A stretch of DNA of 64,000 nt from Pochonia chlamydosporia 170 (taxonomy: Eukaryota; Ascomycota; Sordariomycetes; Hypocreales; Clavicipitaceae). Position 1 is the first letter of the stretch; the number at the start of each line of letters is the position of its first letter. The notes below the pieces were generated by a model, which made no database searches, was not told where the DNA came from, and saw only the letters and a list, made by a program, of their open reading frames with translations. Where the stretch lies: assembly GCF_001653235.2 (NCBI RefSeq), contig NW_019154062.1, positions 1-64,000 of the forward strand, given 5' to 3'. Of this stretch, positions 32,255-44,610 are shown piece after piece. Both the position numbers and the translations under genes were made by a program.

Positions 32255-34483
32255 CTAGGCTATTCCCAAGTTCTGGTAAAAGGCTTCCGAATTAGGCTTC
32301 CTACCCAAGAACTCCTCTAGACTCACGAGCTCGTCTCGGCTACCACCATACTCAAGCACCGTGTGACGGTACCTCCGTCCTTGTGTCTCATTCATGGGGT
32401 CTTTCCCGAAAACTGTGTTGAACATGTCGGTGGAATACACATTGGAGTAAAGGTATCCGTAGAGACCTGCGTCATAGCCAGACATGAGATGGGAAAAGAT
32501 GGCATCGCCGTGAGACCAGTCACTGGATTTACCCGTCAGTCATGTTTCTTTATGAATGCATGTGCGTCAGACTCTGACCTCGTCTGTGTCTGGTCCTCTA
32601 GGCCCTGGACCAAGGTAATCGATGCGCGAAGGTTGTTGAAGAGTACTGAAGGGTCAATAGCCATTACCTCATCATCACTCTTGGGGGAATGGCAAATCAT
32701 GTCAAACATGGCAAAGTGCACTTGACCAAGGTTGTACATGGCTGAGTTGACGTCCCTAGTTGAGACGAGCCTCTCCGCGAGACTATCAGGAATCTGTTCC
32801 TTTGTCCTCCAGTGTTGGGAGAGAGACTTGGCAACACTCGGGATCCAGCACCAGTTCTCCAGCATTTGTGACGGCGCTTCAACAAAATCTCTGGCCGTAG
32901 CAGTGCCGTGGAATCTAGTGTAGAGCGTGCGACTGGCCAAATTATGAATCCCGTGGCCGAGTTCGTGAAATAATGTTACCACTTCATGGTGCTTGAGTAG
33001 CGACGGCTTATGCCGAGTTGGCTCGCTAAAGTTGCAGATCAAGGCCGTTGCAGGATAGTGTCGTGTGCCGTCTCTGAGTGTAAAGCCCGGCTCGAGGTTT
33101 GTGTTGGCAGCATGGCTGTACTTTCCTTGGCGTGGGTGTAGGTCCATGTAAAGATAGCCCACGAATTCATCTCCTTCCGACTCATCGTTCCAGACACTAT
33201 ACACAATATTATCCACATGCCACTTAACATCTCCAGCTTTCCCAGTAGGACTCAACTTGGCTAATTCATCATCGTCTAGCTTTATAAACACAAAACCAAG
33301 TAGAGTCTCAAAGATGTTGAGCAATTTGGCAAGTGTTATATCCAGAGAAAAGTACTCGGCAATTTGCAATTCATTGATGCTGTACTCCTTCTCCAGCATA
33401 AGCCTGTCATAGTATCTATGGTCCCATAAATAGTAGTTGCCGTCATTTGGAAGATTTTTAGCTTTGCAGTCTTCAGCTTTGATGTCTTTTAGATGATCAA
33501 GCTCTTTCTGAGCTGCCGACGTGAGGCGAGACTGAAGATCCGTTAGAAACCCTAGAACAGCAACTTCGCTCTTTGCCATCCTGTCTTGAAGCTTGAAATC
33601 CACATGGTTTTTGAAACCAAGCAAACGAGCCGCTTCGTGTCGTAAAACTATGGCTTTTTTAAAAATACCACTATTTTGGTTGCACTAGTTGGCCTGTTAG
33701 ATTAAAAAGCAGTTGAACTTTTTTCTTTCTTTGCCAGTCTCTAACCTTGTTTTCGTTGGCAACTATAAGGCGCTTGCGCGTTTCAGGATTAATAGCGTAT
33801 TTGAGGGTTGGGTAGAGATGGGGGTATTTGAAAGTCAGTCTCAGTTTTCCTTCATTCTCACCAGACCCTTTATCGAGATTGGACACAACATCCTCGGGGA
33901 TGCCTTGGAGTTCTTCAGGTGTGAGCCAAAGACAACCATGCTCCTCGTTGAGATTTATGTTGAACTCAATACCAAGGGATATGAGTCTTGCGTTGATTTC
34001 TCTGGACCGATCGCGTTGAGGACCCAAGGGTATGCCAAGACCGTTTGAGATGTAGCCCTTGTGAGCCTTTTCAAGCAACCGAAGGCTCTCCGGATCGAGA
34101 CCTAGAGATGCTTTTTTCCTATGCAAAGCATCGACGAGCTTGAAAATGTCATCACGCATCATGCACTCGGTCGAGAACTCTTGAAGCGCCCTCTTAGCCG
34201 CGTTGGAGGCTTTGCGCAGTTCGGAATCGGGGCATATCTTTTGATAAAATGTTAGCACCCTATCCTTCCGGCTGGCCTGATCGTTAGCGCGAGCGATAGC
34301 TTCCACAACCCCTTCAAATGTGGCCGTCTCTGGCGTGAAAGAGCTGGCTATCCTGCCAAGAAGCCCGCGCTGCTCTTCGATTATTAAGTTTACATCATCA
34401 AGGATCGAGTCCTTTGTGCTGGTAAAGACTGGAGGGGCTTGTGGTGGATTCCGATACTTGTCTGGAATGTTGACGTTCGTCAT
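32255..34483 (-). CDS. M3-family metallopeptidase (thimet oligopeptidase / saccharolysin-like)
   Basis: Three exons: 34483-33746, 33684-32579 and 32522-32255. The introns are 61 nt (GTTAGA to ACTAG) and 56 nt (GTCAGA to TCCAG). The product is 703 residues, the normal length. The zinc site FHELGHGIHNL (HExxH, near residue 485) is followed by the third-ligand segment DFVEAPSQMLENW, and the domain ends with SHLMSGYDAGLYGYLYSNVY. The N-terminal helical lid contains YQKICPDSELRKASNAAKRA and the ENKCNQNSGIFKKAIVLRHE junction across intron 1. It cleaves short cytosolic or mitochondrial peptides. No clear mitochondrial presequence is seen, so a cytosolic role is favoured. The start at 34483 is the first ATG. 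Confidence 0.93.
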
Positions 34484-35903
34484 GGTGAGGCTAAAGAGTC
34501 AAGACTCGAGATCAATCGGACGACATATCACTACTGTCAGCACTCTGGCTAACTTAGGGCCTATTGAAATGATATTCCAATCGGAACTCGGCATGCATAA
34601 TACTACCCTTGTTTTGAGTTGCCTGACTAGTATTAGTGGTTTTGCCTCTTACCAGGTCCGACCAACAGTAAATGAACCAACAACATATGCAACGGGCAAT
34701 TCTGGGACGTTTTTCCTCCATTTGTCGGATAATGCGGCATCCACGAGAGTAACAAAGTATACAAGTTCTCGAATGTCTGGCAATAATCGTATTTCTTTCA
34801 CTTCAAACGAGGTGATGGTTATGACTCAATTAAGAAGTCCTGCTGACACCTACTTCTAGGTGTAAAGGCGCCACTTAATGGCGCAATAATGGGATCTGCA
34901 CGGGTTTAGCCTGACGGATCTGATCTTCTGTTGGTAAATTCCGAGCTTGTCCCCCAGTGGCTAATTTGGCAGATCTGCGACACCAGGCAGTATCTCCGTG
35001 TGGTGATGACGGATTCTGCTCCAGGACAAGGGGGGGTCATTGAGGAGACGGCAAGAAGTGGAGCTGCCGAACTGTATCTGGTCCCGGTTGAAACGACAAG
35101 TACCTGACATTCCATCAAATGTTTTATCCTGCACTTCTCCGGCCTCAAGATAGAAGAGCAAACAGAAAGGCAAACAGAAAGGCACAACCACTTTGAGTTT
35201 AAAGGTTATACAGCTCACCTTGCTTCAACATTTGAACTTCTAAGTTGAGAGCCCAAATGCGTGCTGGGATGGCAACCCACAGCTTGTACCCGAATTGTAA
35301 GGCACTACCAATGTTCACCAAACCATCATACTTGCAAGCCAAATATGGAGTCTCACGCCTGGCATGAAAAGTGACATGAGTGAATAGAATATATTTGACG
35401 CTATTTTTTCTACAGCCTAAACCTCCCTCTTGGGTTTACCTCTGCTTCTTTGCAGCCCAAATCGGCTGGACTCGGCCGCCAACACAGGCACAACAACCAC
35501 ATCCATGTCATCAGCATGTCTTATTTTCGCGGCCAACAAAGTACGCGCAGGTTTACAAATTGGCATTTCGGGTTCGCATGATTCCCTTGGGCGCCGGAAA
35601 GATGGTGAATCACAGACAACTGGCCTCCAGATTCCCATGCCGTGCCAACGTTGTAAATATTGGTGGCGTCGCAAGCCGCATTGCTGCAATGTTACCAGAC
35701 GGAAACAAACTTTGGCGTCCAGTAGTTGAAGAGTCACCGCACCAGTCTTCACCGAGAGAGATTTTCGTCCTCTGGCAATTCAGCCTGAGGAGCAAACGGT
35801 CTTCCTAGTACATTGTGTTGTTCTTGCTGTTTCCCTCGCAGGTCACCGCCTCCTATCCACGGGCTGCCATCGCACAACGCATACAACCCTACTGATTGTA
35901 AAG
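34484..35903. other. Intergenic, 1.4 kb, divergent promoters
   Basis: Lies between the M3 peptidase (minus) and a Zn2Cys6 factor (plus). Contains a 12-bp direct duplication CAAACAGAAAGG near 35158-35183 and an inverted GGCGCCACTTAATGGCGC near 34867. Open frames near 35380-35810 have no recognised family. Confidence 0.45.
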
Positions 35904-38160
35904 ATGCGACGGGGACGAGTTCGAAGTGCTTGCGTCCGCTGCCGACGCCAGAAACTCAAGGTTTGTGTTCTCGGCGCCTCGGGCTGCTGTTGTGATCTGA
36001 TCTAATCGTGTCTGTAGTGCGATCCCAGCCTTCCGTGTCAGTTATGCATTCGATCCGGTGTACAATGCGTGTCTTCGACAGATATTTTACCGTAAGCTGT
36101 ACGAGAATCAATAGTTACTATGCCGTCTCCAATCTCTAACCAGCGTTTAGTAGCCCAACTAAACCGAGCAAACCGTGTAGCAATGCTCTGGACTTCTACT
36201 CATCCACCCCAGTTGCTGGCAAACGAAAAGCAGACGTCCCGCGTCAAAGCAATGTGAAAACCCAACGTACTCAGCAATCGGCGGACTCGGTACAACAGGT
36301 CGAATATGTATCGGTCGTCCGGCTTGTGGAACAGGTATCTCTGTCAACACTATACCGAAGTTGGAGTATTGCTTATCTTTCCTAGATATTGGCCTCGACA
36401 AACAAGGGCATATGGGTCGACAGCCCGTTACACCAAGCCGTTTTGCCTCGTCGTCAAGACCGCTACGCACAAGACGCTTCCAGGAAAAGCATTCAAGACA
36501 TCTTGGGCGAGGAGATGCCGCCTCAAGAAATTTGCGATATCCTGGTTGCATCTTACATGCACGCAGTACAGTGGTATTTCCCGTTGGTTTATGAGCCCTC
36601 CTTTCAACCGCGCCTAAATTCACTGCTCCGCGAAAAGACATGTTCTCTCGCTGACCAGCCGTTCCTAATGCTCTCCCTCGCCGCAATGCTCCTAGGGCTG
36701 TATTTTGCCACGCCGCAAGACCTCAAGAATATCATCCGCATTCCCCCCGGGGATATATCTTGTCTTCGAGCGCAGATGACCTCTGTGCTTGAGAAAAACT
36801 TCCTTGGCTCCTTTGAGCAACATAACCTAGACTGGATATGCTTCTCATCCTTGCTAGCTCTGTACAACGTCCTTAACCGGAGAACACGACGCGGAACCAT
36901 GCTGATAGCGTCCGCCATCCAAGCCGCCAAAGACCTGAAACTGGACAAAGCGACCAATTCCGCGTCAGTGACAGTGGGCGAGAATGAGATGCGAAAGAGG
37001 GTTTGGTGGACACTATTCGCAGCAGACGGGTACGTGTGAATGCGCTAGGACTATATTATCGGCTAATAGGCTCTAGATTTGTCGGTCTCTCCGCAGGTCG
37101 AGCACCAATGGCCAGACTAGAAGAAATTACCGTCACAGAATCTCTCGATTCAGACAACTCGATGCGATCACCAGAGTTTCAGTCCATGGAAGTGAGAGAC
37201 GACGGTTCTCTACAACCAGTTACGACATGCTCCTTTCAGAGGTACAGAGCAAGGTTGTTCCGGGTTGCAGCGCGCCTTAATACGAAACGATATACATCTC
37301 AGCATCCTTACAAGAATGGGAGCTTTAAGGACGAAACGCGAGATATATACAATGAACTTGAGCGATGGAGAGAGTCGCTTCCCCCAGAGCTATGTCTAGA
37401 TTCATACACAGAACTCGAGGCTTTCAATGAGCGCGAGAATACAGCTGGCCAGATATTTCGAGTACAAGCGCTCACGCTGAAACTACTGTACGAGAATATA
37501 CAAGTGCTCTTATTCTGGCCCTTTATCAAAAGCTGCCGAGAAGCAGATGGTCCTGTTACGCGCAGAGCAGCACAGGCGGCAACTTCTTCGACGGGGGAGA
37601 ATGATCTAGCGAGTTTCGCCAGGGCGCACTGCTTCCAGTCCGCAATGCGGTTTGCCCGCATCGGCCAATATGAGAGCATTCTCCACATGTCGTATAAAAC
37701 GCCAGTTGTTATTCCGTTGGCAGCTTCATCGATGACGTTTGGCGCTATACTCGGGATGTTGGCTCTTCTGAATCCGACGTCTGCGTCTGTCCGCGACTAC
37801 AAGATTTGCTTGGCGAGTATCGTCAAATTACCCAAGATGTGTAATTTTAAAAATGTTCTTTGCGAGCAAGCTACGGAGATACTGCAAGGTATACTGAGGC
37901 TTATTTGTTCGGAGGAGGCTGATTCGCTGCTGGCGGGCGACCTCCCGCCACCAATGCAGTTTGCAGATGATGCTGCCAGTAAGAGAGGCAGTGCTCAGGA
38001 TATGGGGCTGGAGGGAGTTGAGCAGGGGGGGATGGTTGACACTGGAATGTTTTCTGGCTCAGATACGTCTGATTTTGTGTATGTGGATATTCTGGCAGAT
38101 TGTTATACCACGCTCGCGAACTTGTATGGGCTGAATCTTGATCTGGAGAACTTGGGGTAG
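35904..38160 (+). CDS. Zn2Cys6 transcription factor with fungal TF homology domain
   Basis: Five exons: 35904-35960, 36018-36091, 36151-36334, 36386-37029 and 37077-38160. The introns are 47-59 nt, all phases match, giving 680 residues. The binuclear zinc cluster lies at the N-terminus, split by intron 1: CVRCRRQKLK then CDPSLPCQLCIRSGVQC. A basic Ser/Thr linker follows. The middle homology region includes VASYMHAVQWYFPLVYEPSF, DLKLDKATNS and RKRVWWTLFAADG, and GLSAGRAPMARLEEI after intron 4. The tail is acidic. It is a nuclear DNA-binding regulator that probably recognises CGG half-sites; its targets are unknown. It is convergent with the bZIP gene, with 176 bp between stops. Confidence 0.92.
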
Positions 38161-38336
38161 GCGGAGATGGGATACACTTCCAACTGTGGCTTCAATTCAA
38201 TCGCTATACTAAAGCTATACTGAAGAGAATTTTGAGACAATCTGGCATTAAACCCGACCGTTGTTCTTCTGACAGTACGACAACTCCGACATGGTGACTG
38301 TCCACCGCTTAATTCGAACAACTTTGAGAATTATTG

Positions 38337-39242
38337 TCATTGGTCTAGGACGTTGTTTACCGCATTATAGGTACTCCAACTTGACGGTGAGCTGTTTTGA
38401 ACCATTAGGGACGTATATTGGTTGCAGGTTTCGCTATCATATTGTCCTTTGGGTGATGTTTCAGGCGCCAGTCCTTGTGTACAAGTACATCCAAAACTCT
38501 GTGGACACGACAGCGAGTGCTGATGAGCTGCATGTGAGTACCTGCTCCCAGAGGAATTGGAGCTCAGCACACAATCATTCCGTAAACTTGGAGCCAGCCA
38601 TTCAGGCTGTGATTGTGCTGCTACATGATTGCCGTGTATCGGTTGCGTACTAGGCACAAGGCAGTCTGTCGAGTACGGAGGGGAGAGAACAGAGTCTGGT
38701 ACACAGCTCTGGTACGTGATTTGTATGTGTGACTGCGACTGCGACTGCGACTGCAGCTGCATCTCGGTGTCGAATAGTCCATTGAAGGGGGATGGCGCAG
38801 GCGTCATATCAGCTTGATAGTCAGACCGAGGTCCTCGCTTAGCCGCAAGAAGTCTCTGCAGTCGCCCCAGTTCTTCTCGGAGAGATTGATTTCGAAGACG
38901 TAGTTCTTGTACAATATTTGGACCAAGATCTTTGGGCGCGGCAGCTGCTCTGAGGCGAAGCTCGTGTAGCTCTTGTTCAAGTCGCTGGATGCGTTCGTGG
39001 GTCCTTTTGCGCGCGGCGCGTTGAGAGATGCGATCTTGGGCTCGTTTTCGCTCAAGCTGAGCTGGTGTTAGATTGAGTACGGGTCGGGGTGCTGGAGAGT
39101 TGAACAGATGTTAGCAATAGTTTTAAAAAGAATGGCTGACTTACAAGGCACGGCATGGTAACTCACGTCGCGGCTTGGAGGTTCTACCTGGAGACTGGTT
39201 ATTTCCTGGCGAGATATCTCCTGGCGAGGAAGTAGAGTGCAT
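38337..39242 (-). CDS. bZIP transcription factor
   Basis: Two exons, 39242-39167 and 39091-38337. The 75-nt intron has GTGAGT, branch GCTAAC and TCCAG, giving 276 residues. The short Ser/Pro N-terminus runs into PVLNLTPAQLERKRAQDRIS and QRAARKRTHERIQRLEQELH, a basic region plus leucine zipper (N replaced by D in the usual N-x-x-x-Q/A-x-x-S/F signature: D-R-I-S-Q-R-A-A-R). A second heptad block (QELRLRNQSLREELGRLQRL) follows. The Gln/Ser repeat QSQSQSQS is encoded by a CTGCGA-type microsatellite near 38729-38760. The C-terminus is Ser/Cys/His-rich. Nuclear regulator with unknown targets. Confidence 0.88.
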
Positions 39243-41112
39243 ATTGCTCACAGGATCTAGAGTCAAACTGAAGTTGGCGGCCTAGTATCACCAAGCTAGT
39301 TGTCAAGTACTGAATAGTGTCATGAGAGTGATACTGCGCCGAGGTGTTCTAGTCCGCGTCAGTTGAAGATACACGTGGATATATAGAAATCGAGACGGGG
39401 AACAAACGGTTCACACAATCCATGGCCCCATGCCCAGCTGGGTATGGTTCGAATTGTGCACCCCTGATGGTGTCGTTCTCAACATCGCAAGCTTTTAATG
39501 ACTCGGTTCCGACGGCCCCCATCGTGTGGCGACTACGTAGATTTCAAAAAAAAAGTCTTGACCAGTTATCGATATGTTTTATCCATTGCTTCGAACGTGT
39601 TAGCAGGCAAGCCCAGCTCCCATCCAGCCGGGGCTACAAGCCGACGACACGCTGTGGCGGTTGGTTAATAGCTTCAATATGAAACGATGAGAAAGCCAGC
39701 CCTCTTTTCCGGTCATCCCAGATACGATAATGTTGTGATATAGGTTGAATCTACCTTTTTGAAACACGAAAACACTCGCATTGTTCAATCTTCCGAGAGT
39801 ACCCTTGGCAAAAGCAAGGTGCGCTTACTGATAACGCCTCGTTGTAACTGTTCTCGAAGTCTTTAGGGCTTCCCCCTTGATCTGCGGCGGCCATGATCGT
39901 CCCATGGCAAAGTTCGCCTATCTCTTGACGCAGTGTAGATCCGGCTTCGGCAGATAATTAAGATGCAGAGGCACAATCCCGGGTTTAAGTTCCCCGAAAT
40001 AACACATGACGAGATGAAACCAGCCATCAAATCATCAGACAAAGATGGCGTCTGTCCTGACTCCTGACTCCCGGATCCACCGGATCACCACAGGGCGACC
40101 AGTCGGAATGTTTCTTTCTCCGGCAACTAATTGGGTCATGTTGCTTAATTGGACGATTCGAGTGCTAGATGGCGCATTGTGTCGACTGATTCGGTACCGA
40201 ATCATCATGTGCGATCTTCGTGCCGCATCGTACTGCCGGCAACGATGGCCCAGTGGCGTGACGAAAACGAAAATAGACTTGTGGGAGCAAAAACTGCCTC
40301 CTTGATAGGCAGATGAACGAGATCTACGTGTCCAATATTTGATATGCACGCTCTCATTTGTACGGCAAGTATATCCTATTCGGGAATTATTAACCGGATT
40401 ACCGCGGCAGTTCATGTCTCAATGCGTGAAGGAGGTCTTGGTTGCCCATTATATTGTTAACTCCGAACATTAGTAGCGCCTTGCAGCGGTGAATGTGATA
40501 CAGCTCTCACGCTAATCTCATTTTTGATGACCACTTGAGCGAATGAATTAACGTTGTCAAATACCTAGGTAGTACCCATCACAGATATCTCACAAGTACT
40601 GAGCCAAGATTGCATCAAGAGCTCCAACTTTATATGACACTATGCCAGATATCTATATTCTTCAGAGCAAGGCGCACAGAGTAAACAACATTACCTCAAA
40701 GAACACCATTTACTCAACTTACAGTAACGATACCAGTTTGCCAGTCAGCACAGTCGTATCATCAATGTCAACGTCACATCGCGATGGTCCAGCGGTTGCC
40801 ACTACAGCAGGACATTATAACCATTTGCCCATTATAAGACGACTAATCCAGACTAGGGCAGGCAAAAACAGCTGACTACATACCATAAGAAGTAACTTAT
40901 CAAACCATATGCGAACAAGAGCAGCCACCTTGACGCAGCCGTGGCAAATAATAGGATAACACGGCAACACTTATATGACACAAGCAAACGAGACATCCCC
41001 ATTCATATGTAACATCAAAAACAACTGCGGGATTATTCCGCACACAAAGAATTCCGCAGATATGCAAGATGTACCGTATCAACACGACCATCAATCTACA
41101 TCAGTCAACAAA
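39243..41112. other. Intergenic, 1.9 kb
   Basis: No recognisable gene. A short A-run lies near 39543. Open frames at 39422-39682 and 40642-40875 start with ATG but have no family resemblance. No tRNA: the GGTTCGAATT near 39443 is not set in a cloverleaf. Confidence 0.45.
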
Positions 41113-42465
41113 TCAAGCCACCCTCTCAACAATCTCATCCGCCGGCGTCCCAACCCTCTCCAACGCCTTATAAAACACCTCCGGCACCGCCCAGTCCTCC
41201 GGGCAAAACACCCCCGTCCTCTTCACCCCATCCTCCAGCGCCATGGCCGCAAACGCCGCGCAAGCAGTTCCCGTCAACGCAGCCATGTTCCTACTCAGGA
41301 ACGCGTCCCTGCCAGATTTGGGCGTCCGGCGAACAGCCACGGCAGGATGGCCATTGCGGGTGCCCGTCGCCCGCACGAGCAGGCTGCTGTGGTTTTCGTA
41401 CGTCTGCCCCCGTGCAGAGGAGATTAGATAGCCTGCTACGTCGCTGACGGTGCTTTCGCCGGTCCAGATCTGCTCAAACATGCCGAGGAGGGCGTGGCGC
41501 CATGGCTCGAATGCGCTTGTTGCGTGGGCGAGGAGCCCGAATAGTTCTTTGATGGTGATGTCTCCGCCGCGGAAGTGCTGAGTGAATGAGGCGAGAGCTT
41601 CGCCGTATCCGGCTGTTGATGGAGGCTGCGTGGTGAGTTGGTATAAGAATTCGACGGCGTCCTTTTGTGAAACTGCCCCTGAACGGACTGCCTTTCCTAG
41701 ACCACGAGCTATGCCATTGACGGGGGATGGGCCTAATCCGCCAAGGCACCGAATCCGTCTGGCGTTGGGGAATAGTCGTGGAAGCGTCACTGGCTCAGGA
41801 TGTGCTGTTTCGTGCAGAAATGTCTCGCCAGAGGTGCCTAGCATGGGCGCGTATCCTGTCTCAACCCAGCTCTCGTTGATCTTGGGCTTTCCATCCACCC
41901 AGGTAAGGCATGGTCCAGCGGCAATGTGTAGTAAATGCTCGAGAACGGCTTTACCAACAGCTGGGCGCTCATCACCGACAAGCCAGCACAGCTCAATCTC
42001 CTCCACCACATCCAGGTCCCTCGTCACATCCATGGCCATGACGTTACTCATGCCAGGGGAGGCACCGCACCCAATGTAACATGGTATACCGCTCTTCTTG
42101 GCCTGTTCGTATAAGCCCAATGCCGCCTGTGTACTTTCCACATCGTCGTCGTAGTCCATGTACGGGATCTTGGCTTCAAGGCAGGCAGAAAGCACCGGCT
42201 CTGACGTTTTGATGTACGGTCCTGCACCGAGGATGACGAGTGCAGCACCGGTAATGGCTTTGACTAGAGCTGGACGATCGAACAGATCGAGCTTGACTAT
42301 TGTAGCGCGACCTTTGGGGAGTTTTGCCGCAGTCACTTCCAAGGCAGTGAGGTTGATGTCGGATAGAATGAAGGGATTGCTTGTGGCCGTGGCGAGTCGC
42401 TCTATTGCGATGCGGCACATTTCGCCGGCGGCGCCGATGAAGACGATCGGTTTGGTGGCTGTCAT
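41113..42465 (-). CDS. Saccharopine dehydrogenase-like NAD(P)-binding protein
   Basis: Intronless, 450 residues. The ATG at 42465 is preferred because the longer frame has only GTG. The N-terminal Rossmann fold reads IVFIGAAGEMCRIAIERLA (G-x-x-G-x-[MG] variant), then LVILGAGPYIKTSEPVLSAC, then IPYMDYDDDVESTQAALGLY and CYIGCGASPGMSNVMAMDVT. These are the order and motifs of the saccharopine dehydrogenase NADP-binding family, whose members include lysine-pathway enzymes and many uncharacterised reductases. The C-terminal half lacks a clear lysine-pathway signature, so the substrate is open. It is not in a cluster with lysine genes. Confidence 0.85.
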   Translation of the reverse strand: MTATKPIVFIGAAGEMCRIAIERLATATSNPFILSDINLTALEVTAAKLPKGRATIVKLDLFDRPALVKAITGAALVILGAGPYIKTSEPVLSACLEAKIPYMDYDDDVESTQAALGLYEQAKKSGIPCYIGCGASPGMSNVMAMDVTRDLDVVEEIELCWLVGDERPAVGKAVLEHLLHIAAGPCLTWVDGKPKINESWVETGYAPMLGTSGETFLHETAHPEPVTLPRLFPNARRIRCLGGLGPSPVNGIARGLGKAVRSGAVSQKDAVEFLYQLTTQPPSTAGYGEALASFTQHFRGGDITIKELFGLLAHATSAFEPWRHALLGMFEQIWTGESTVSDVAGYLISSARGQTYENHSSLLVRATGTRNGHPAVAVRRTPKSGRDAFLSRNMAALTGTACAAFAAMALEDGVKRTGVFCPEDWAVPEVFYKALERVGTPADEIVERVA

Positions 42466-43530
42466 TGTGGTGAGAATGGTGAAATACACTGAAAGTAATG
42501 ATGATTGAATAGTTTCCGAAGTTATTTCCGAATGACTTTGGCGTGGACATTAATGTCTTTATACACAACGTATTTGACCTTTAATATTCACGACCGTCTG
42601 ATGCATGACACAACTCCCAGTCTGTACATTACTTCGCAAACGCGGATCCGAACAACGACACTATTTTCGGATAGTCATACATATCGCAACCGTCAATTCG
42701 TCATGTTGTTGTAACTTGAAGTGCCGCGTAGAGAGTGTCGTGAGTGTCGTGAGGTTCCCATCTTCGGATCCGCGGGCGGCACCGAGGCTCAGCGTAGGCC
42801 AGACGTCAAACTCCACACCAAGACCGTATTGTTTTGTATCATACCGCACCAACAGTGTGGTGAATACAGTAAGCCGGTTTTAAGAATCATTTGATGACTT
42901 CAGCACACGTTCGCAGAGTCCAGCAGTGCGGTGAAGTCGGATCCGCCGGTATGTGCCTTGAGGTGCACCGCATGAAGGGCCTGCACTTCCCCGCGCCTAG
43001 GGATGATATCGTCACAGGCAGCAAATTATAAGCAGGAATAAGGAGAAGCGCTAATTTCCCCATGGGGACTCCGGCGCGGTGAAATCTCTCATAGTCAAGG
43101 TCCTAGTACTAGAGGAGAGGGGGAAATGGCCCTGTCGAGATTGATTGATGGGCCTTGAACATTACCTTCGATGCTCATGTGCAAGATCGGCGCAGCATTG
43201 TGGGTGACTGGCTGCTGAGTTGGTCTGAACGAGTGGCTTGTCAGCATGAACCCAGCAAAGATGGTATGCAGCTGTACCAGTATCTTACAGTCTCAGTGGC
43301 AGAAGCAGTAACAGCTTCGTGATAACCACACCAAGACCGATTAGCAAAACATGCAAGACGTTCTTTTGACCATCTACAAACATACTATACATGCCCAACG
43401 CCAGCCCAATATCAAAACAACATACAACAGTGCATCTCGATTGTCAGCCCCCATTATCATGGTATCTATCATCCACCATCTACACCCTTCGTCGTCCTCT
43501 CCTCGCCGTCCCCGCCGTCCTTGTCGCCCT
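42466..43530. other. Intergenic, 1.1 kb
   Basis: Promoter side of the saccharopine-dehydrogenase-like gene (TTTATACA near 42558) and the 3' side of the BuGZ-type gene. A GAGTGTCGT direct repeat lies near 42734. No further gene was seen. Confidence 0.4.
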
Positions 43531-44610
43531 CTAGGCGCCGACTCCCGGAACATACGCATACCGAGGCAAGGCAGCCATCCTCTCCTCCGGACTGAACTCC
43601 GCATCGTCGTAGACCATTCTGCCTCTCTTCTCCTTCTTTCCCTTCTTATCGCCCGCGTCCTCTTCCTGGGTCGGTGCAGGCTTGACACCCGCTTCAGCCA
43701 TGCGAATTAATTGATCGATATCATCGCCCTGTGCGCCAGGAGCGCCTTGTTGCCAATATCCTGCAGGGGGCGGTCGTTGAGGCAGGCCAGTCGCGCCGGG
43801 GGCGTTGCTCGGAGGTCGCGCGGGTAGGGAATCGGCAGAATACGCATATGCTTGTTGGCCGGCATACGCAGGTTGCGCTGCAGCTTGCTGTTGTGCCTAT
43901 ATACGTCAGAAAGGAAATCAGCAAAGTATTTAGCGCGAAACATACCTCCACACGCGCCGGCTCTTCCTCTGTCGGAGGAGGCAATGTGCCCGCCTTCTTA
44001 TGTGCCCTAAACTCGGCCAATCTTTTCAAGAGCTCGTCGGAAGACTCTATCTTGAGCTTCTTCCTGGGCATCGCCTGCCCTGACGCAGGATTACCCGTGG
44101 CAATGCGCCTATCTTCTTGATCCTGGTAGTAATTCTGAATGATTCGGTTTCGGTGCTGCTCCAAGGCGTCCTGGGGGATACCCTCCATGCCAAAGATTTC
44201 GACCTCGAGGCCCTGGCGGTTGGGGAGGGCATTCTCGACTTGGCTAAGGGTTTCTTTGTGAACTTGGTTCAGATGGACGGAAAGACCTGGACAATCATTA
44301 GTTAGTATGTGCTTTGGATAGAAATAGCGCATCTGAAGGCGAGCTTTGGTCAATCTAGCTTGGGTCGTACCTCCAGCGGTGTTGAGCCGTCGTCCACAGC
44401 GATCACATTTGAAATGCTTCGCCTTTTGGTGGGAAATGAGAAGCTTTAAGTCTTCAAAATCACGCTCGCCTGTGCAGTCAAGTTAGCAAATGCGCAACCT
44501 CTTTCCAAACAGATAGCATCGGGATGAAGATGAGGCATCATACAGTAGTAGCACCAAGGACGAGCCAGAACCTCCTCAATGTCTGGGTGTCCGCGCCTCT
44601 TCTTGCCCAT
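43531..44610 (-). CDS. BuGZ/ZNF207-type C2H2 zinc-finger protein
   Basis: Four exons: 44610-44544, 44469-44371, 44286-43946 and 43896-43531. The introns are 74, 84 and 49 nt, giving 290 residues. The start is MGKKRRGHPDIEEVLARPWC. Two N-terminal C2H2 fingers follow: CYYC...ISHQKAKHF, then CDRCGRRLNTAGGLSVHLNQ with VHKETL. Next is VEIFGMEGIPQDALEQHRNR, which closely matches the human ZNF207 region YGMEGIP. The centre is Gln/Ala/Pro/Tyr-rich, and the C-terminus (GRMVYDDAEFSPEERMAALP) matches the conserved end of fungal homologues. Animal BuGZ binds Bub3 and spindle microtubules through a GLEBS motif, which I do not see here. The fungal role is less clear (nuclear, RNA processing or mitosis). 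Confidence 0.92.

Noticed and set aside
39430..39475. tRNA T-loop-like GGTTCGAATT
   Set aside because: No matching acceptor or anticodon stem around it; no tRNA was found elsewhere in the window.
31294..42465. Secondary-metabolite cluster (P450, Zn2Cys6, bZIP, reductase)
   Set aside because: No backbone enzyme, the P450 is truncated, and housekeeping genes such as the M3 peptidase and Sec14 are interspersed.
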